Below are positions 1 to 11,239 of a stretch of DNA of 64,000 nucleotides, one piece after another; position 1 is the stretch's first letter, and the number at the start of each line of letters is the position of its first letter. The DNA is from Arachnopeziza araneosa (taxonomy: Eukaryota > Ascomycota > Leotiomycetes > Helotiales > Arachnopezizaceae): assembly GCA_003988855.1 (NCBI GenBank), contig QYAI01000091.1, positions 170,762 through 234,761 on the forward strand, given 5' to 3'. The notes beneath the pieces were generated by a model, which saw only the letters and a program-made list of their open reading frames with translations, made no database searches and was not told where the DNA came from. Made by a program: the position numbers and the translations under genes.

Positions 1-62
1 GTTCTGCACGTTTCATTCTCGCCACTCTCCAATCCGAGACAAGCTCTCTGTCGGCATCCACA

Positions 63-1099
63 ATGCCTTCTTCCAAAGATCTGCCAGTGCCACCTGTCCA
101 AGCCGGCAGTTTCGGCAAGTATCGCGTCTCCAAGCCCAAAGTGGCGGTGGAGAGACCAAAACGGGCCAAGCTTGGTCCCAAGCGTCGAGAGGAGGTGAAA
201 GTAGTGAGAAATAAAAGAGCCTGCTTGAGATGCGCCTTGTTAAAAATCAAGGTATGATCTTGATCTTCAGTATCGTCTGTTACTGACCGCGACTTTGGAA
301 GTGCTCCCACCACGATATATGCCTTACCTGCGAGCAGTTACGCTTCGTGGATCATGCGCACGGTGAAAAGATGCTCGCCTTTTCGGGGTGCATCAGAACC
401 AGACTACAGGAAGTTAGCGTCTTTGAGCAGTGTAAGCACTTCTCTTTCAATACCCGCGCTTCGCTGATCCAGATAGATCTCGCGCGTCGAGATTTATGTT
501 GGATTGATATTAGAGCTAGAACCTCTGTGACTCAGTGCTCAGTCATCAGCGACTTGAGGAGTCTAGTTAGTGATAATGTGAATTGGCTCAAAGACTTACA
601 GAGCTTCGAATTAGACAGAATTCAAATGTTAACATTCCCCAAGTGTCAACGCATCATCTCATCATTGGTTGGCGAACAAACTTACGAGGACTTCCTGCTG
701 ATGTCTTTTTCGAGCTGGGCTGAGGGCAAGCAATCAGTAGCAACGGAAGCGGATATTCTAAATAAAAGAAACCTCCGTCAACTTGGAGCAGCGGCTGGGC
801 ATTCAATCTTGAAAGCTCTAGACGACCACCTGAAGCCCGTCGCCTTGAATCACACCACTGAGGAAGAGCTTAAAGTATTGTTCATTCTTATTTTTGGCAC
901 GATTCTTGCCGCAAACTCTATCCCATATCAGGCTAGCGAGAGCTCATTGGCAGGAGTAAGTAGCGATCAAGCTCAGCAACGTCATTTATGTCAGATCCTC
1001 GCCCATTATTTTGTCTTCTTGGCTTCTCTTCTAAAGCTTGATCTCGGCCCGAGTGCAGAACGATCTGTGAAACTATCTGCTACTTTTCGACGCATCTGA
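63..1099 (+). CDS. Small Zn2Cys6 zinc-cluster protein (putative transcription factor)
   Basis: Two exons, 63-251 and 302-1099, about 328 residues. The 50-nt intron (GTATGA...AAG) interrupts the zinc cluster. Splicing joins RACLRCALLKIK to CSHHDICLTCEQL, giving Cys spacing C-x2-C-x6-C-x5-C-x2-C-x19-C, with the last Cys in FSGC. A Lys/Arg-rich stretch lies just before the cluster. The last loop is longer than in Gal4-type clusters, as I recall for a filamentous-fungal subfamily with this CLRC.LLKIKC signature. No recognisable ligand or activation domain follows, and the C-terminal half is a moderately hydrophobic unknown region. A nuclear DNA-binding role is inferred from the family only. The protein is short for a Zn2Cys6 regulator, so a missed 3' exon is possible. 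Confidence 0.7.
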
Positions 1100-1747
1100 T
1101 ACGGCCAACTGATCCAGAAAGCGCGAAAAGATAGCAAGCTAGAGTCCGCGCCCTGTGTCGTCGATATGATCACTCCCCACGGTCATGAATTTTCAGAAGA
1201 TGAAGCACATAGCTTCCCTAAACACAGAGTGTGGAACGGTCCTATCGCGCTTAACGCATACTAGTTAGAATAATTCTTTGCAGAAATTAGAGATTGAATC
1301 AAATGAGTTGTTCAAGAACGGAGCCAAGCTGATCGATCTCACAACAGAGTTGATCGGTCTCACGACGGAGCCAATCGACTGTATTAGGCGTTTGTCAAGT
1401 AATTTCTTTCAATTCAAGTGATATGCTTCGAGCTACCATGAGGTCAGTCGTGAGGTAAACCTCTACAACTCTTCTGGTTCAAGAACTGGTTCATATTTGA
1501 TATGGACATGAGAGTCCCAGCTGTTGAATCCGCAAGGACAAAATAACAAAGATTGGCTCGTTGTAGACGGACCAAGTGGCGGCAACCCCACCACCAAGAC
1601 TGGTGCGAGGAGGGGAAGGAGAGTTGGTAAAACATCGGCAGAGAAGTTATCCTTCTACACATGTGAGAACTGCTGCGCTGATTTTCCTTCCAAGACGGTT
1701 GCCTGCAGTTGTTAGTTATTGGGTGTGAAGCATGAAATCAACCATCT
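1100..1747. other. Intergenic, no gene recognised
   Basis: No coding signal is convincing here. A degenerate tandem motif of about 21 bp built on TTGATCGGTCTCACGAC repeats two to three times around 1322-1378. Confidence 0.5.
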
Positions 1748-3529
1748 CTATGTATCGACCGATCCACCTCCACCATCAATCCAACGCTGCAAACGAACAT
1801 TGAATTCCGACAAAAGCACTCGAGACCCCATCTCTCCGTTCTTTTGATGGCCAAACAATAGAATCCGATCCATCGGAGCCCCCGACAGGACGATCTCGAG
1901 CTCTCGTATCCGGTACGATTCCGGCACCACGGGGAGTTCCAGATCGCGCGGGGTCGGACCGCTCGCCAGCACAAAATCATCCGCGGTGTCAAGATGCTGA
2001 TAGAAATCTCTCTCTTCAATCTCCATGACTCTCCTCACCACGCACGCCGCCGTCTGTGCATCCCAGAAGCCCTCTCGATGCGGACTCGTCTCGAGAAATC
2101 TAACCGCTTGTAATCTGATCCGGTGGACACGGCACTTGACGGCCACGTAGTGCAGGAGCGGGACCCAGCCGACATCGATGATGGATCGGGACATGTCCAT
2201 GCGGTGACCAGGTGTGGCGAGGATTGGATCGGATCTTGAGCTATACTCTGACAGACCTTTAATTTGTTTCATCAGTAAAAGAAATTTATTTGTGTGCAGG
2301 TCGTAAATGGTTTCTGAAGTAGGATTCAGACACGTGTCACACATGATGGTAGCCATGGTCTGATAGGCGTAGATCATGCGGTAGACTTTCTCTTCATCGG
2401 GAGTAGGCTGGCCTTCTCGTGTTTTTACGAAATCATCGTATAGTTCGAACCACCGCGCGAGGGACGCACGAATCTGTTGTTGTTCTACCATGAGAAAGGG
2501 AGCAGGGGCGTATCCGGATACGACTAGCTCGCGAGCGCGATAGGTGAGGTGGAATATGGCATTCAGCTGGTGTTCTAGCGCTTGCCAGACTTCGTTGAAT
2601 GAACGGAAGCTCTGAACCGATATCTCCGGCTCAGTAAGTTGTAAGAATATACCTGAGTGCTGATGGGTATATCCGAAGAGCGCTACCTGGAGATGGAGCC
2701 TTGAAAATGCCTCGATAATCCAATCGTCAACGGAGTCGCTGCTTGGTCTCAAGCGAAGAACGCCATCGTGTCCTTTTGAGAACATGCGTGCTTCTTTTAG
2801 GATCCTGAGCCCGTTCTGAAGATGCGTCTGCGCTGTCTTGAAATGTCCACGGAGAAGTTCTAGACAGACGAAAACGACACAAGTGATAAGTGGGATGCGA
2901 AGAGAGGTGCTATTCTTCGTCGAAAAGTGTGGTTGAAGGGCGTTGATTGCTTTGACGTAATGTTGCAATGTGTATTGTTCTTGCTCTTTTGAGATGGTAT
3001 GACTTATCCACTGGTCATCCTCTCTGATCGTTCCCTTCATGTGAACGGAGCTCAAAGCGATGATGGCGTGCAAGACAGCGGGCTCACTCAAGCCGGCCTG
3101 GAAAATCAGAGTCGTCCAGAAGCCCGAGATAAAACTCCCGGGGATTTTCGGTACGACCCGACACTTGAACCAATCGAAATATCCTCTCTCTTCTTCCGTG
3201 CCGGAGGTGAGAAGAGAGGGAGATGCAGGAGTCCGGAGGATAATTTGGTCCTTTCGGTCGACTTTCGACTGCCTACAATGGTAGAAGTTGCCGCCACCGC
3301 CCCAGATCCCATAGCCGTTACAGACACGACCTGTCGAGATGCACCGGTGACAGATGGGGTGCCCTTCATCACACTTTACCTTTCGAATTCTGTACAGGAG
3401 ATGAGCTTTAAAGTGTGGATTGATTGGTGCTACTAACCTGCAGGTGCCACAGCCAGACTTTACTCTAGATTTGCCCTTCCCGCGACGAGCAAGCCGAGAC
3501 TCCATGCCGCAAGTGAGATCCGAGATCAA
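1748..3529 (-). CDS. Zn2Cys6 transcription factor with fungal-specific (Fungal_trans_2-like) domain
   Basis: The reading frame is open through 593 codons, but it contains a 48-nt intron at 3390-3437 (GTTAGT...TACAG on the minus strand) that is in frame and lacks a stop. Removing it joins GCGTCR to IRKVKCDEG and restores a canonical cluster: C-x2-C-x6-C-x6-C-x2-C-x6-C ending at CNGYG. The mature protein is about 577 residues. The start is either the first Met or the Met at 3505 (MESRLARRG). The long helical remainder with LITCVVFVCLELLRGHF resembles the middle homology region of fungal regulators. It diverges from the aldo-keto reductase gene at 4014 across about 480 bp, so local control of that gene is a reasonable inference. 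Family is confident; target is unknown. Confidence 0.88.
   Translation of the reverse strand: MISDLTCGMESRLARRGKGKSRVKSGCGTCRLVAPINPHFKAHLLYRIRKVKCDEGHPICHRCISTGRVCNGYGIWGGGGNFYHCRQSKVDRKDQIILRTPASPSLLTSGTEEERGYFDWFKCRVVPKIPGSFISGFWTTLIFQAGLSEPAVLHAIIALSSVHMKGTIREDDQWISHTISKEQEQYTLQHYVKAINALQPHFSTKNSTSLRIPLITCVVFVCLELLRGHFKTAQTHLQNGLRILKEARMFSKGHDGVLRLRPSSDSVDDWIIEAFSRLHLQVALFGYTHQHSGIFLQLTEPEISVQSFRSFNEVWQALEHQLNAIFHLTYRARELVVSGYAPAPFLMVEQQQIRASLARWFELYDDFVKTREGQPTPDEEKVYRMIYAYQTMATIMCDTCLNPTSETIYDLHTNKFLLLMKQIKGLSEYSSRSDPILATPGHRMDMSRSIIDVGWVPLLHYVAVKCRVHRIRLQAVRFLETSPHREGFWDAQTAACVVRRVMEIEERDFYQHLDTADDFVLASGPTPRDLELPVVPESYRIRELEIVLSGAPMDRILLFGHQKNGEMGSRVLLSEFNVRLQRWIDGGGGSVDT
3390..3437 (-). 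other. 48-nt in-frame intron inside the zinc cluster
   Basis: The donor is GTTAGT and the acceptor TACAG. Its length is a multiple of three and it has no stop, so retention would insert 16 residues between the second and third zinc-binding cysteines. Confidence 0.8.
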
Positions 3530-4013
3530 GTATCTCTCAGTATGGGATGTCTATGATCTAGGATTTGCTGGCTCGCATGTCCAGCTCTCTGGTTGGCTGA
3601 GAATGCGACGGTGGTCGAAGATAGACATCAATGATAACCTGTATATATGTGTTGAAGTTTGTACGTACATGTGCAGGGAAGGCGACGACCTTGCTCGAGA
3701 AATCCACTGAAGATGCGTGATTTGCCGGCTCGGCAAATCTCGGCGTTGATTGGTTCGCCTTGGTAACGTGATGAGCTGTTCAGGATCGGAGTCGGCCCAT
3801 ACCACGAGTTGACACTCCGCAACAACGCTTTGCATCGCCAGCAGGATTTTAGAGACAGCAATGGAAATAGGCGGACTTATCAGTACAACGGACTGCAATG
3901 TCCTAGAGTCCGTGGGCATTCGATGGGTATAAAGCCCAAACAGCCGCCCTGGATCTGAAGGTCGGCATAGCAACCTACTCGTCATTCTACAATCACATAT
4001 TCCTCATCAAAAC

Positions 4014-5274
4014 ATGTCCAGCAAATCCGTCCATCTCGTTCCACTCGGCAAGAATGGCTCCAAGGTACCCCAGCTGGGCCTGGGCCTGATGGGTCTATCA
4101 TACGAGACGTACGGCTCCGTACCCAGCGACGAGGAACGATTCGCATTTCTCGATCGCGCGTACGAACTGGGAGCACGGAACTGGGATAGTTCTGAGTAAG
4201 GATTCCAGAGTGAATGCACGAGATCATGCTGACCGCTGTGACAGCCTCTATGGAGATAGCGAAGAGCTCCTCAACAAATGGTTCGCGCGGACCGGGAAGC
4301 GTGATGGGATTTTCCTGGCCACCAAGTTTGGGTTCGTCAAAGGCAGCAAGAGCTTGGAGATTGATAGCTCTGGAGATTATTGCAAGAAGGCTTGTGCAGA
4401 GAGTCTCAGAATCCTGGGCATCGACTACATTGACCTCTGTAAGTGCTCAATCAGCGGAAAGCATACTCCAGAGCTTCTTCCCACTTTTACCGGATAACTT
4501 TACTCAGCAAAGCTACTCCCTTTCAAATGTTGAGTTGCTGACAAGTTTACCTTTCTTAGATTACATGCATCATGCCAATCCCAAAACGCCAATCGAAGAG
4601 ACAATGAGAGCTCTAGCAGAGCTCCAAAAGTAAGCATGCGAACCATTTTAATCTTGACTATTTGGTATTGACAATATCGAAGAGAAGGGAAGATCAGATA
4701 CATTGGTCTCTCCGCAATCACCTCCAACACACTCCGGCGAGCGGAGAAGATCGCCCACGTGGACGCAGTCCAACTCGACTACTCGCCCTTTGTGCTCGAA
4801 ATCGAAGGTCCCGAAGGCACCGACCTGCTAGCCACCTGCCGCGAACTCGGTACCGCCGTCGTCGCCGCGATGCCTCTGGGACGAGGCATGCTCACATCCA
4901 CCTTTGCCAAAGGCGAAGCCCTCGGCGATGAGAAGGATCGACGCGCCGTCATGATGCCCCGTCTCATGGAAGCCAACCGCGAGCAGAACGTCAAGACCAT
5001 CAACCAGTTCAAGGCGCTCGCCGATAAGAAGGGCTGCTCCATTGCGCAGCTTTCTCTGGCCTGGTTGTTGAAGCAGGGGAGCGATATCATTCCGATCCCA
5101 GGCACGAAGAAGCTCAAGTACTTGGAGGAGAACTGGGCGTCGCTCGACATCCATCTCACCGATGAGGAGGAAGCTGAGATTAGAAGCTTCGTGTCGACGG
5201 CTGTTATTGCAGGAACTACCTTGCCTCCGGCGTTTGCGGATTATAACTATCGGGACACAGCTGAAGAGGTCTGA
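4014..5274 (+). CDS. Aldo-keto reductase
   Basis: Four exons: 4014-4195, 4245-4438, 4560-4629 and 4683-5274, giving 345 residues, normal for the family. This would be a cytosolic NAD(P)H-dependent oxidoreductase with a TIM-barrel fold. The catalytic tetrad is visible as Asp58 and Tyr63 (WDSSDLYGD), Lys88 (LATKFGF) and His129 (YYMHHANP). The C-terminal cofactor region shows SDIIPIPGTKK, typical of AKR13/YakC-like enzymes. Each intron has GTAAG and ...AG, and all phases agree. It is divergent from the Zn2Cys6 gene at 1748-3529. The substrate cannot be told from sequence; related enzymes reduce aldehydes or pyridoxal-like compounds. Confidence 0.93.
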
Positions 5275-7547
5275 GGTGTTTCATAGCCGCGCAGGATCAT
5301 TGGACTGTTCTGCCAATGAATAAGACAATCTTTGCTGTCCTTCCTCAATTCTAGGGTCCCTTGCCCATGACATTTGTGAGAAGTTTAGGTTCTTTCACTG
5401 ACTTCTTACGTGAGACATAGATCTGTCGAAGTAGAAGGACGATGGGAGGAAATACTCGGTTGAAAGTTCGACCACTTGTGTCCATTCCTCTCATCCCGAC
5501 ACAGTTAGGCGTGTTCTTTTTCTTTCGAACCAAATCTCTGATCGCAGACTGAGATTGTTTATCGTTTTCAGTAAAACATCAGTGCGCAATCCATGATCTC
5601 CACTCATTGCGAATTTGGAGCCAGGAGGCGCATCGGAACAACAGGTCTGACGGGTGACTGGGTTCAGGAAGATGGGGGCAAGTACCAATCTGTATTAAAT
5701 AGCTCGGCGACGGCAGGAGATGCTGTCCCGACGGCCGTTCAAAAAAATCTTTTTTCGGGCGCAGAACTGTGCATCGACCATCATGCGGTTCTTATTCCCG
5801 ACCTTGGGGCCTTGAACACATGGGAACATGTCTCGGAGCATTATCTGTATCGAGAGGCGCGGCCGATTGTTTCTGTCATTGGCGTAAGATTGGACCATCA
5901 TCCTTCGTGCGTGACTTGGCGGAAGTCAAAAACCGCTACGGATGATAAGTGCTCTGATCGTTGGTTTCAGCTATCGAGAGACCCTTCTTCATCGGCAGTT
6001 TACTAAGTCTATCTAGAACCTGCTCTGGTGGAAGTTCCCAGAAAACCAATCTCGAGTGGCTTGCTAGATTGAGCTATCACATTCTAGATCCAATAATGAT
6101 CTGGGAAGATAGGGTTCGTATCGATTCAGCTTGCCATCCCGTCGCAGCGTCTGTGCCAAGTGGTGTTTTAATAGCGCATGTCGATAGAAGGGTTTCTTCG
6201 GACCGAAAAGGGTATCCCTTCCCCCAGCCCTATATCAGCACTGATTCAGCAGGGCCAAGAGACCGGGATTCCTGATTCAGGCCGCGCCTCTTGTCGTCCG
6301 CGTGCTGTGCCTGAAGCTCCGTCGACTATCGAGAGCGGCCGCTCGCAAGCGAGTCAGTCTCTTGCAACGGCTTGTACCCGACTGTCGGAGGCTGGAGACT
6401 CGGTACCAGACGATGGAAAGAGGAATCCTGGGCATCAAAATTTTCGCCTTCTCCTGAGCAGTTTCGGGGTCGACGGCGCTTCCGACGTCGTTTCGTCCGA
6501 GTCTTCATGCGACCATGACCAAGCACCGTCTGCGGAGCAAACACCAAACAACAACCATGGTGGAATGAGGTGGAAGAATCGCTGATACGCACAGCATTTG
6601 ACATGTCCGACGTCATTCGTGTGAATGCATCCTGGCGTTCCAAGACCAAGCGCCTCTGCCGTGGTCACCGTTATCGCGTTGATAGATTGCGCGCTGTACT
6701 TCGTATGCGTGAGCCAATGCTCTTCGCGGTCTCATGATTCGATGTCCTCATGGCCGAGGAGGTCGTCCCGCTCTCATCGATCTCTTCTTCTCGTTGGGCG
6801 GTGTCATAGCGCTCGGCATGCCGTGAAGACACTCACCAGCAGACAGTAGGGAAGCAGTACAGTACGGTACAGGCTGAATAGGAACCCTGAGTGGAACCAT
6901 TTAGGGTTTGAGAAATGCCGTAAGATCCCTCACCGACGAGGTTCGGACGGCCTAACTAGGTTCGGGGCAAGACGATCTGGCTCCCGGACACCACCATGAC
7001 AGTATGTAGGGCCATGGCCATGACAGGACGATAGAGCCATGACAGGACGATAGAGCCATGACAGGGCGATAGAGCCATGACAGGACGATAGAGCCATGAC
7101 AGGACGGTAGAGCCATGACAGTACGGAGTACCTAGGTAGAGCCATGGCCCATTACCCGAGGGGGACGGTTCACCAGGTGAATCGCTAAACCACCGCCCCG
7201 CGCAGTCCCTACGCCATCTGCACCAGGCACCCTCTGCCATCGGGGCTGGTGTCCCAACCAGTTCAAGCGACCAACGTCCAGTCCAGTCCAGCACCTAGAC
7301 GAAGGCGGGGGTGGGACGCAGGTCCAAGCGCATGCAGTTCGCTACAGTGCAGCCAGCCCCCAACCCTAGGACATACAGCAGTCAAAGCAGAGATGAACTA
7401 CCACCTGAGTACCGACCACGGCAGCAATCTCTTCCTCATTCCAACCAGAATATTAAGAAAGCTGGGGTGGCCCAGTTTTTGTTTCCATGAAGACATCGTC
7501 TTGACTCGCACCATCTCGTCTTTGTTTTTCAACCTCTTCCAGAAAAT
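5275..7547. other. Long intergenic stretch, no gene supported
   Basis: Several frames stay open for 100-140 codons (for example 5593-6006 and 6178-6585, plus strand), but none shows a domain, a splice pattern or a convincing amino-acid composition. It contains a 19-bp tandem array near 7.0-7.1 kb. The final 100 bp before 7548 is probably the promoter and leader of the next gene. Confidence 0.5.
7018..7120. repeat. 19-bp tandem repeat, about 5 copies
   Basis: The unit CATGACAGGACGATAGAGC repeats with only point variation (GGGCG, ACGGT). It forces artificial repeated peptides in the minus-strand frames, which are not taken as genes. Confidence 0.9.
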
Positions 7548-8862
7548 ATGGCTACTCTCATCCCCAATCCAGCCCTCGATGCCGAGACCAAGGTCCCATC
7601 CATCTTGGCCGCTCTGATCATAGGATGTTTTCTTTCCACCGTCTCCGTCTCGCTGCGTCTATATACCAGATTTGTCGTACTACGTTCGACGGGTCTCGAT
7701 GATTGGATGATCTTATTTGCTCAGGTACTTTCTTCAGATATGTCGAGATATATGGCTGACGAGTCCCTTCCAGATCTTGACCATTGCCGCCGGAGTAGTA
7801 ATTGGATTGGGTAAGTGGTGAACACCTCGACTCCCAACCAAGCTGATTGGGGATCTTAGAAACCTATTATGGGATGGGCCGACATATCTGGGCAATTCCA
7901 GCCAAGAATGTAGTGCCGTATTTCAAGGTATGAGATGAACAACTAGCTATCTAGCTAGATGATGAACTCACGCCATACAGTGCCTTTACGCCAGTATTCT
8001 TATATACAATGCAGCTCTCACACTGGTGAAGATCTCAATTCTGCTTCAGTATCGCCGCATCTTCACCATTCCGTCAATGCAACGAGCTACCGTGATCATG
8101 ATGACAATCGTCATTGCTTGGGGCTTCACAGTCATCATGATGCTCTCTATGATATGTGTGCCTATCCAAGCCCTGTGGGATAAGTCAGTGAAAGGCCATT
8201 GCCTTCCGCTCATACCTGCATACTATGCACCGGCAGCGATCAACATAGCTACAGATTTTACAACATGGGTTCTACCTCTGCCAATTATCAAATCTCTACA
8301 ACTACCGCGGAGACAAAAGATCCTGCTGATGTTCATTTTCGGCCTCGGATTCTTGTAAGTCTTCTTGATCCTCAGCAGCGCACACCAATTCTAACAAATC
8401 AGCACCTGCATTACCTCGCTCGTTCGCCTCTCTACGCTCAAAGAAGCGACCCACACCGAAGATCCAACATGGGACAACACGGGCGCAGCAACGTGGTCGT
8501 ACGTGGAACTCAGCATGGCCACCCTCGCCGCCTGCCTGCCCACGCTGCGGCCGCTCGCCATGCGCTGGGTGCCACGCTTCCTGGCCGGATCGCAACAGAA
8601 CCCCTCGGACCGGAGCGGATATCCCAACAACAACGGATACCTACGGCAGGGCGCCGGCGGCAGCAACGCCTGGGTGTCGGCGAAGCTGGGCATCACGACC
8701 ATCGGCGGCACGGGAGGATCCAAGAAGAAGACGACGACGGATACGCAGAGCACGGAAACGCTTACAGGAGATGAGGAATATCGGATGGGCAACATGGATC
8801 GCACCAATACAATTGCGGTGGAGCGGGAGTTCACCGTCAAGTCGTCGCGGACCGACGCGTAG
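7548..8862 (+). CDS. Fungal rhodopsin-like (SAT4/PTH11-type) seven-helix membrane protein
   Basis: Five exons: 7548-7724, 7774-7810, 7860-7927, 7981-8354 and 8403-8862, about 371 residues. Hydrophobic segments are visible at residues 20-40, after the DDWM motif, around LYASILIYNAALTLVK, TVIMMTIVIAWGFTVIMML, YYAPAAINIATDFTTWVLPLPI, ILLMFIFGLGFFTCITSL and WSYVELSMATLAACLPTLRP. This is the usual order for the family. Diagnostic motifs are RLYTRF, GLDDWM, YGMGRHIW, KISILLQYRR and the DNTG...W-E-x-x segment. The Gly/Ser/Thr-rich C-terminal tail is probably cytosolic. No N-terminal CFEM domain is present, so it is not a classic PTH11 receptor. Plasma-membrane location and a sensing role are inferences from the family. 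Confidence 0.9.
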
Positions 8863-11160
8863 GATTAGTGTACGCAGTGTGTACAACATAGCTGTAGGAG
8901 CGGTGCATGGGAGGTGTAAAACAGTTTCTTCGCCCCCAGAAACGAAGGCATTTGTGTGTCTGAGATGTGCTCTGATGGGGGATTGCTGTCCGGGATGGCG
9001 TCAAAGCAAGCATGCTTCACTTCGACCACTGTAAATAATTAGAGCGACTAGCTACAATGACGAGTTACGACCACGTCACTCTCCTACCTTCTGACCTTCG
9101 TAGTAGGGAGGAGTAGGACTCGGCGTTTAAAAGGCTTTTCTCACATGAAACGCTCGCGGTACCAGTATCTGCGCGCAGCACCGTAGTAGCTCAGGGTGCT
9201 ATTTCTCGCATGATGATGCCTCAATGCCACCTCCCAAACCCGCCTTACCAGACCGCAACCCCAAACCAACACAGCCACCGTCTCTCATTCTCCATCATGG
9301 CCCGTCCAGCAGCGACTCAGCTCTCATTCCCATGGCCCAGCTCGCTTCTCGCATCGAGATCACTCAGCAGGATGTCGCAAGCGCGTCATAGGGGCGACTC
9401 CTCCGCTGGAGAGAAGGGGGATCGAAGGAAGCGATGGAGTGCGCCCGTTCGTTGTACGTGAAATGGGGAGCCGATCGGTGGGAGGGATCTTTCTGGGGAA
9501 GCGTCCGCGCTGGGTATGATATGCCGGGAGTTTGGGCTGCTGCTGCTGGGCATGTCGGTCTGCAGTCATCTCACCCCGTACCTGGGCTCGCGCAGGGCTG
9601 TCCTGGTGGAGGGACTGCTGCAACAACAGCTACCTATGGCTGCGTAACCACCATATGATTTTCACAAAGCCATCAGATGGGAAGTCCAAGCCCGCCGTCC
9701 GCCGTCTATCGTCTGTCGTCTGTCGAGCGCGTCCCGCAAGGTGGGATCGCGAGTGGAGCAAACGGCCCAGGAGAAGAGATGCGCCAACCCATCGACACGC
9801 CGCTCCAGCTCCCAAACGCCACATGAGCCCGTGGCGTCCGCGATGCTGGTCGTCCAATCTTGCAATCTGCTCAACTCATATCTGACCGTCGCACAAAGAT
9901 GCTCGATCTGGGTCAGGATCGAGGTCCGAAAGCTGCCGTCCCCCTGGTGCCGCGCCCTCTCACACTCGGTGCTTCGGGAGAGACGTATCGGCCGCTGGAA
10001 GTCCAAATAGGCTGTATGCGAGCGACGGCACAGGAGTGCATGGGCGGCCCCCTAGAGCCCGACTCTTCGAGTTTTTTGGTGCTGCGCCGGAGAGTTTGAG
10101 CTTGGGATTGCTAGGTGAGATGGGGTGTTGGGGGGATAGATAGGGTAGCTAGCAATGAAGGGGTCGACATGCCATCTCCACTCGACTTGCATATTCTGGA
10201 TCGATACATGTCGTGATGAAAAACGAACGAGCGAATGGGATATTTGGAATCTTCTTCCTACAGGTAACAAGGGCCGAGGATCCATCATACCATCCCGTGT
10301 TGTGCTTTTCCAGCCTTCTAAATCGGTCTCAGCCACCATCATCTCCCGCTTCTGAGGATTGGGCTGCTCTTTCTCGGGACGGGTTGCTATTCAAAGCCCT
10401 CATAGGGCGAAATGACTTGAGATGGCAAAAATGGGATGCCTGTCTTTCTGTCTCAAAGACCTGCGTTTTGATGGGCTCTTGTCACTGACAGATCTTCTTA
10501 GAGTCTGCATTCCTTTTCGAAGCTATGAAAGTTCCATCACCACGTGACAGTAAAGATTTGGCACACTTAAGAATTACAATTCGAGCGCTTACAAAATGCG
10601 TGAGCGCTTGAAGCGCTGAATCTTGACAAGCGAATCACTCAGGGTTGCAATCTTGACGTCTTGGTGCTGAGGAGGCTCTTTGTGCTTCACCACAGCCAGT
10701 TGGTGGGGATTGGCCGACTGCCTCTTGATAAGGCAAAGACAGTGGGAGATCACCCTGGAAAATAATCTTCTCTACCTTTCGGTATCATATCACTTTTTAA
10801 AACTTCTTCAAAATGAGGTTGGACTGCACGTTTTATATCCGGCTGCTTAAACGACAATGGATGTACCGCGGAAGAATAGCGTAGAGTCCGATTTCAATCC
10901 TAAAGATCCTTAAGTTATATATATCTTCTACATCTAATATTATAAAGCTAAGAGCCGCTTTCCTGTTCTACGTTGTCTTGTTATTAAGAGTCTATCATAA
11001 AAGTCGTATTTTAAATATCTTAAATATAATTACTAATATATAGAAGAACTTAGCTTGGGACTATCTGCCACCCAGCCGATCAGCATCCATCATGAACCCT
11101 CTCAATCCACGAACGGCTTCTCATGGCTACTGATCTGAAATCCGGACCTCGGAATATGAA
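8863..11160. other. Gene-poor region with coding-like fragments and an AT-rich tract
   Basis: No intact gene is recognised. Short segments look protein-like, for example frames starting at 9222 and 9516, but they do not join by splice sites. An AT-rich tract lies at about 10905-11045. The last part leads into the kinase pseudogene. Confidence 0.5.
10905..11045. other. AT-rich tract, possible RIP relic
   Basis: This run is dominated by TA and AT steps with many TAA/TTA words, in contrast to the near-balanced sequence on both sides. It may be RIP-mutated repeat remains; no parent element can be named. Confidence 0.4.
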
Positions 11161-11239
11161 GTGGAACATCTTATTCGACCTCGGCTCGGTGTGCATCAAT
11201 GGTTTGCCACGGTCTCCGTACAGCGCAAAAGCTTGAGCT

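Noticed and set aside
6178..6585. 135-codon plus-strand frame
   Set aside because: Composition is Ser/Arg/Pro-rich with no motif, no intron signals and no conserved-looking segment.
6930..7294. Minus-strand frames with repeated SWLYRPVMALSSCHG-like peptides
   Set aside because: They come from translating the 19-bp tandem repeat.
9662..10342. Minus-strand frames with partly protein-like composition (for example 9662-10006)
   Set aside because: No domain and no splice links between them; overlapping plus frames are equally open.
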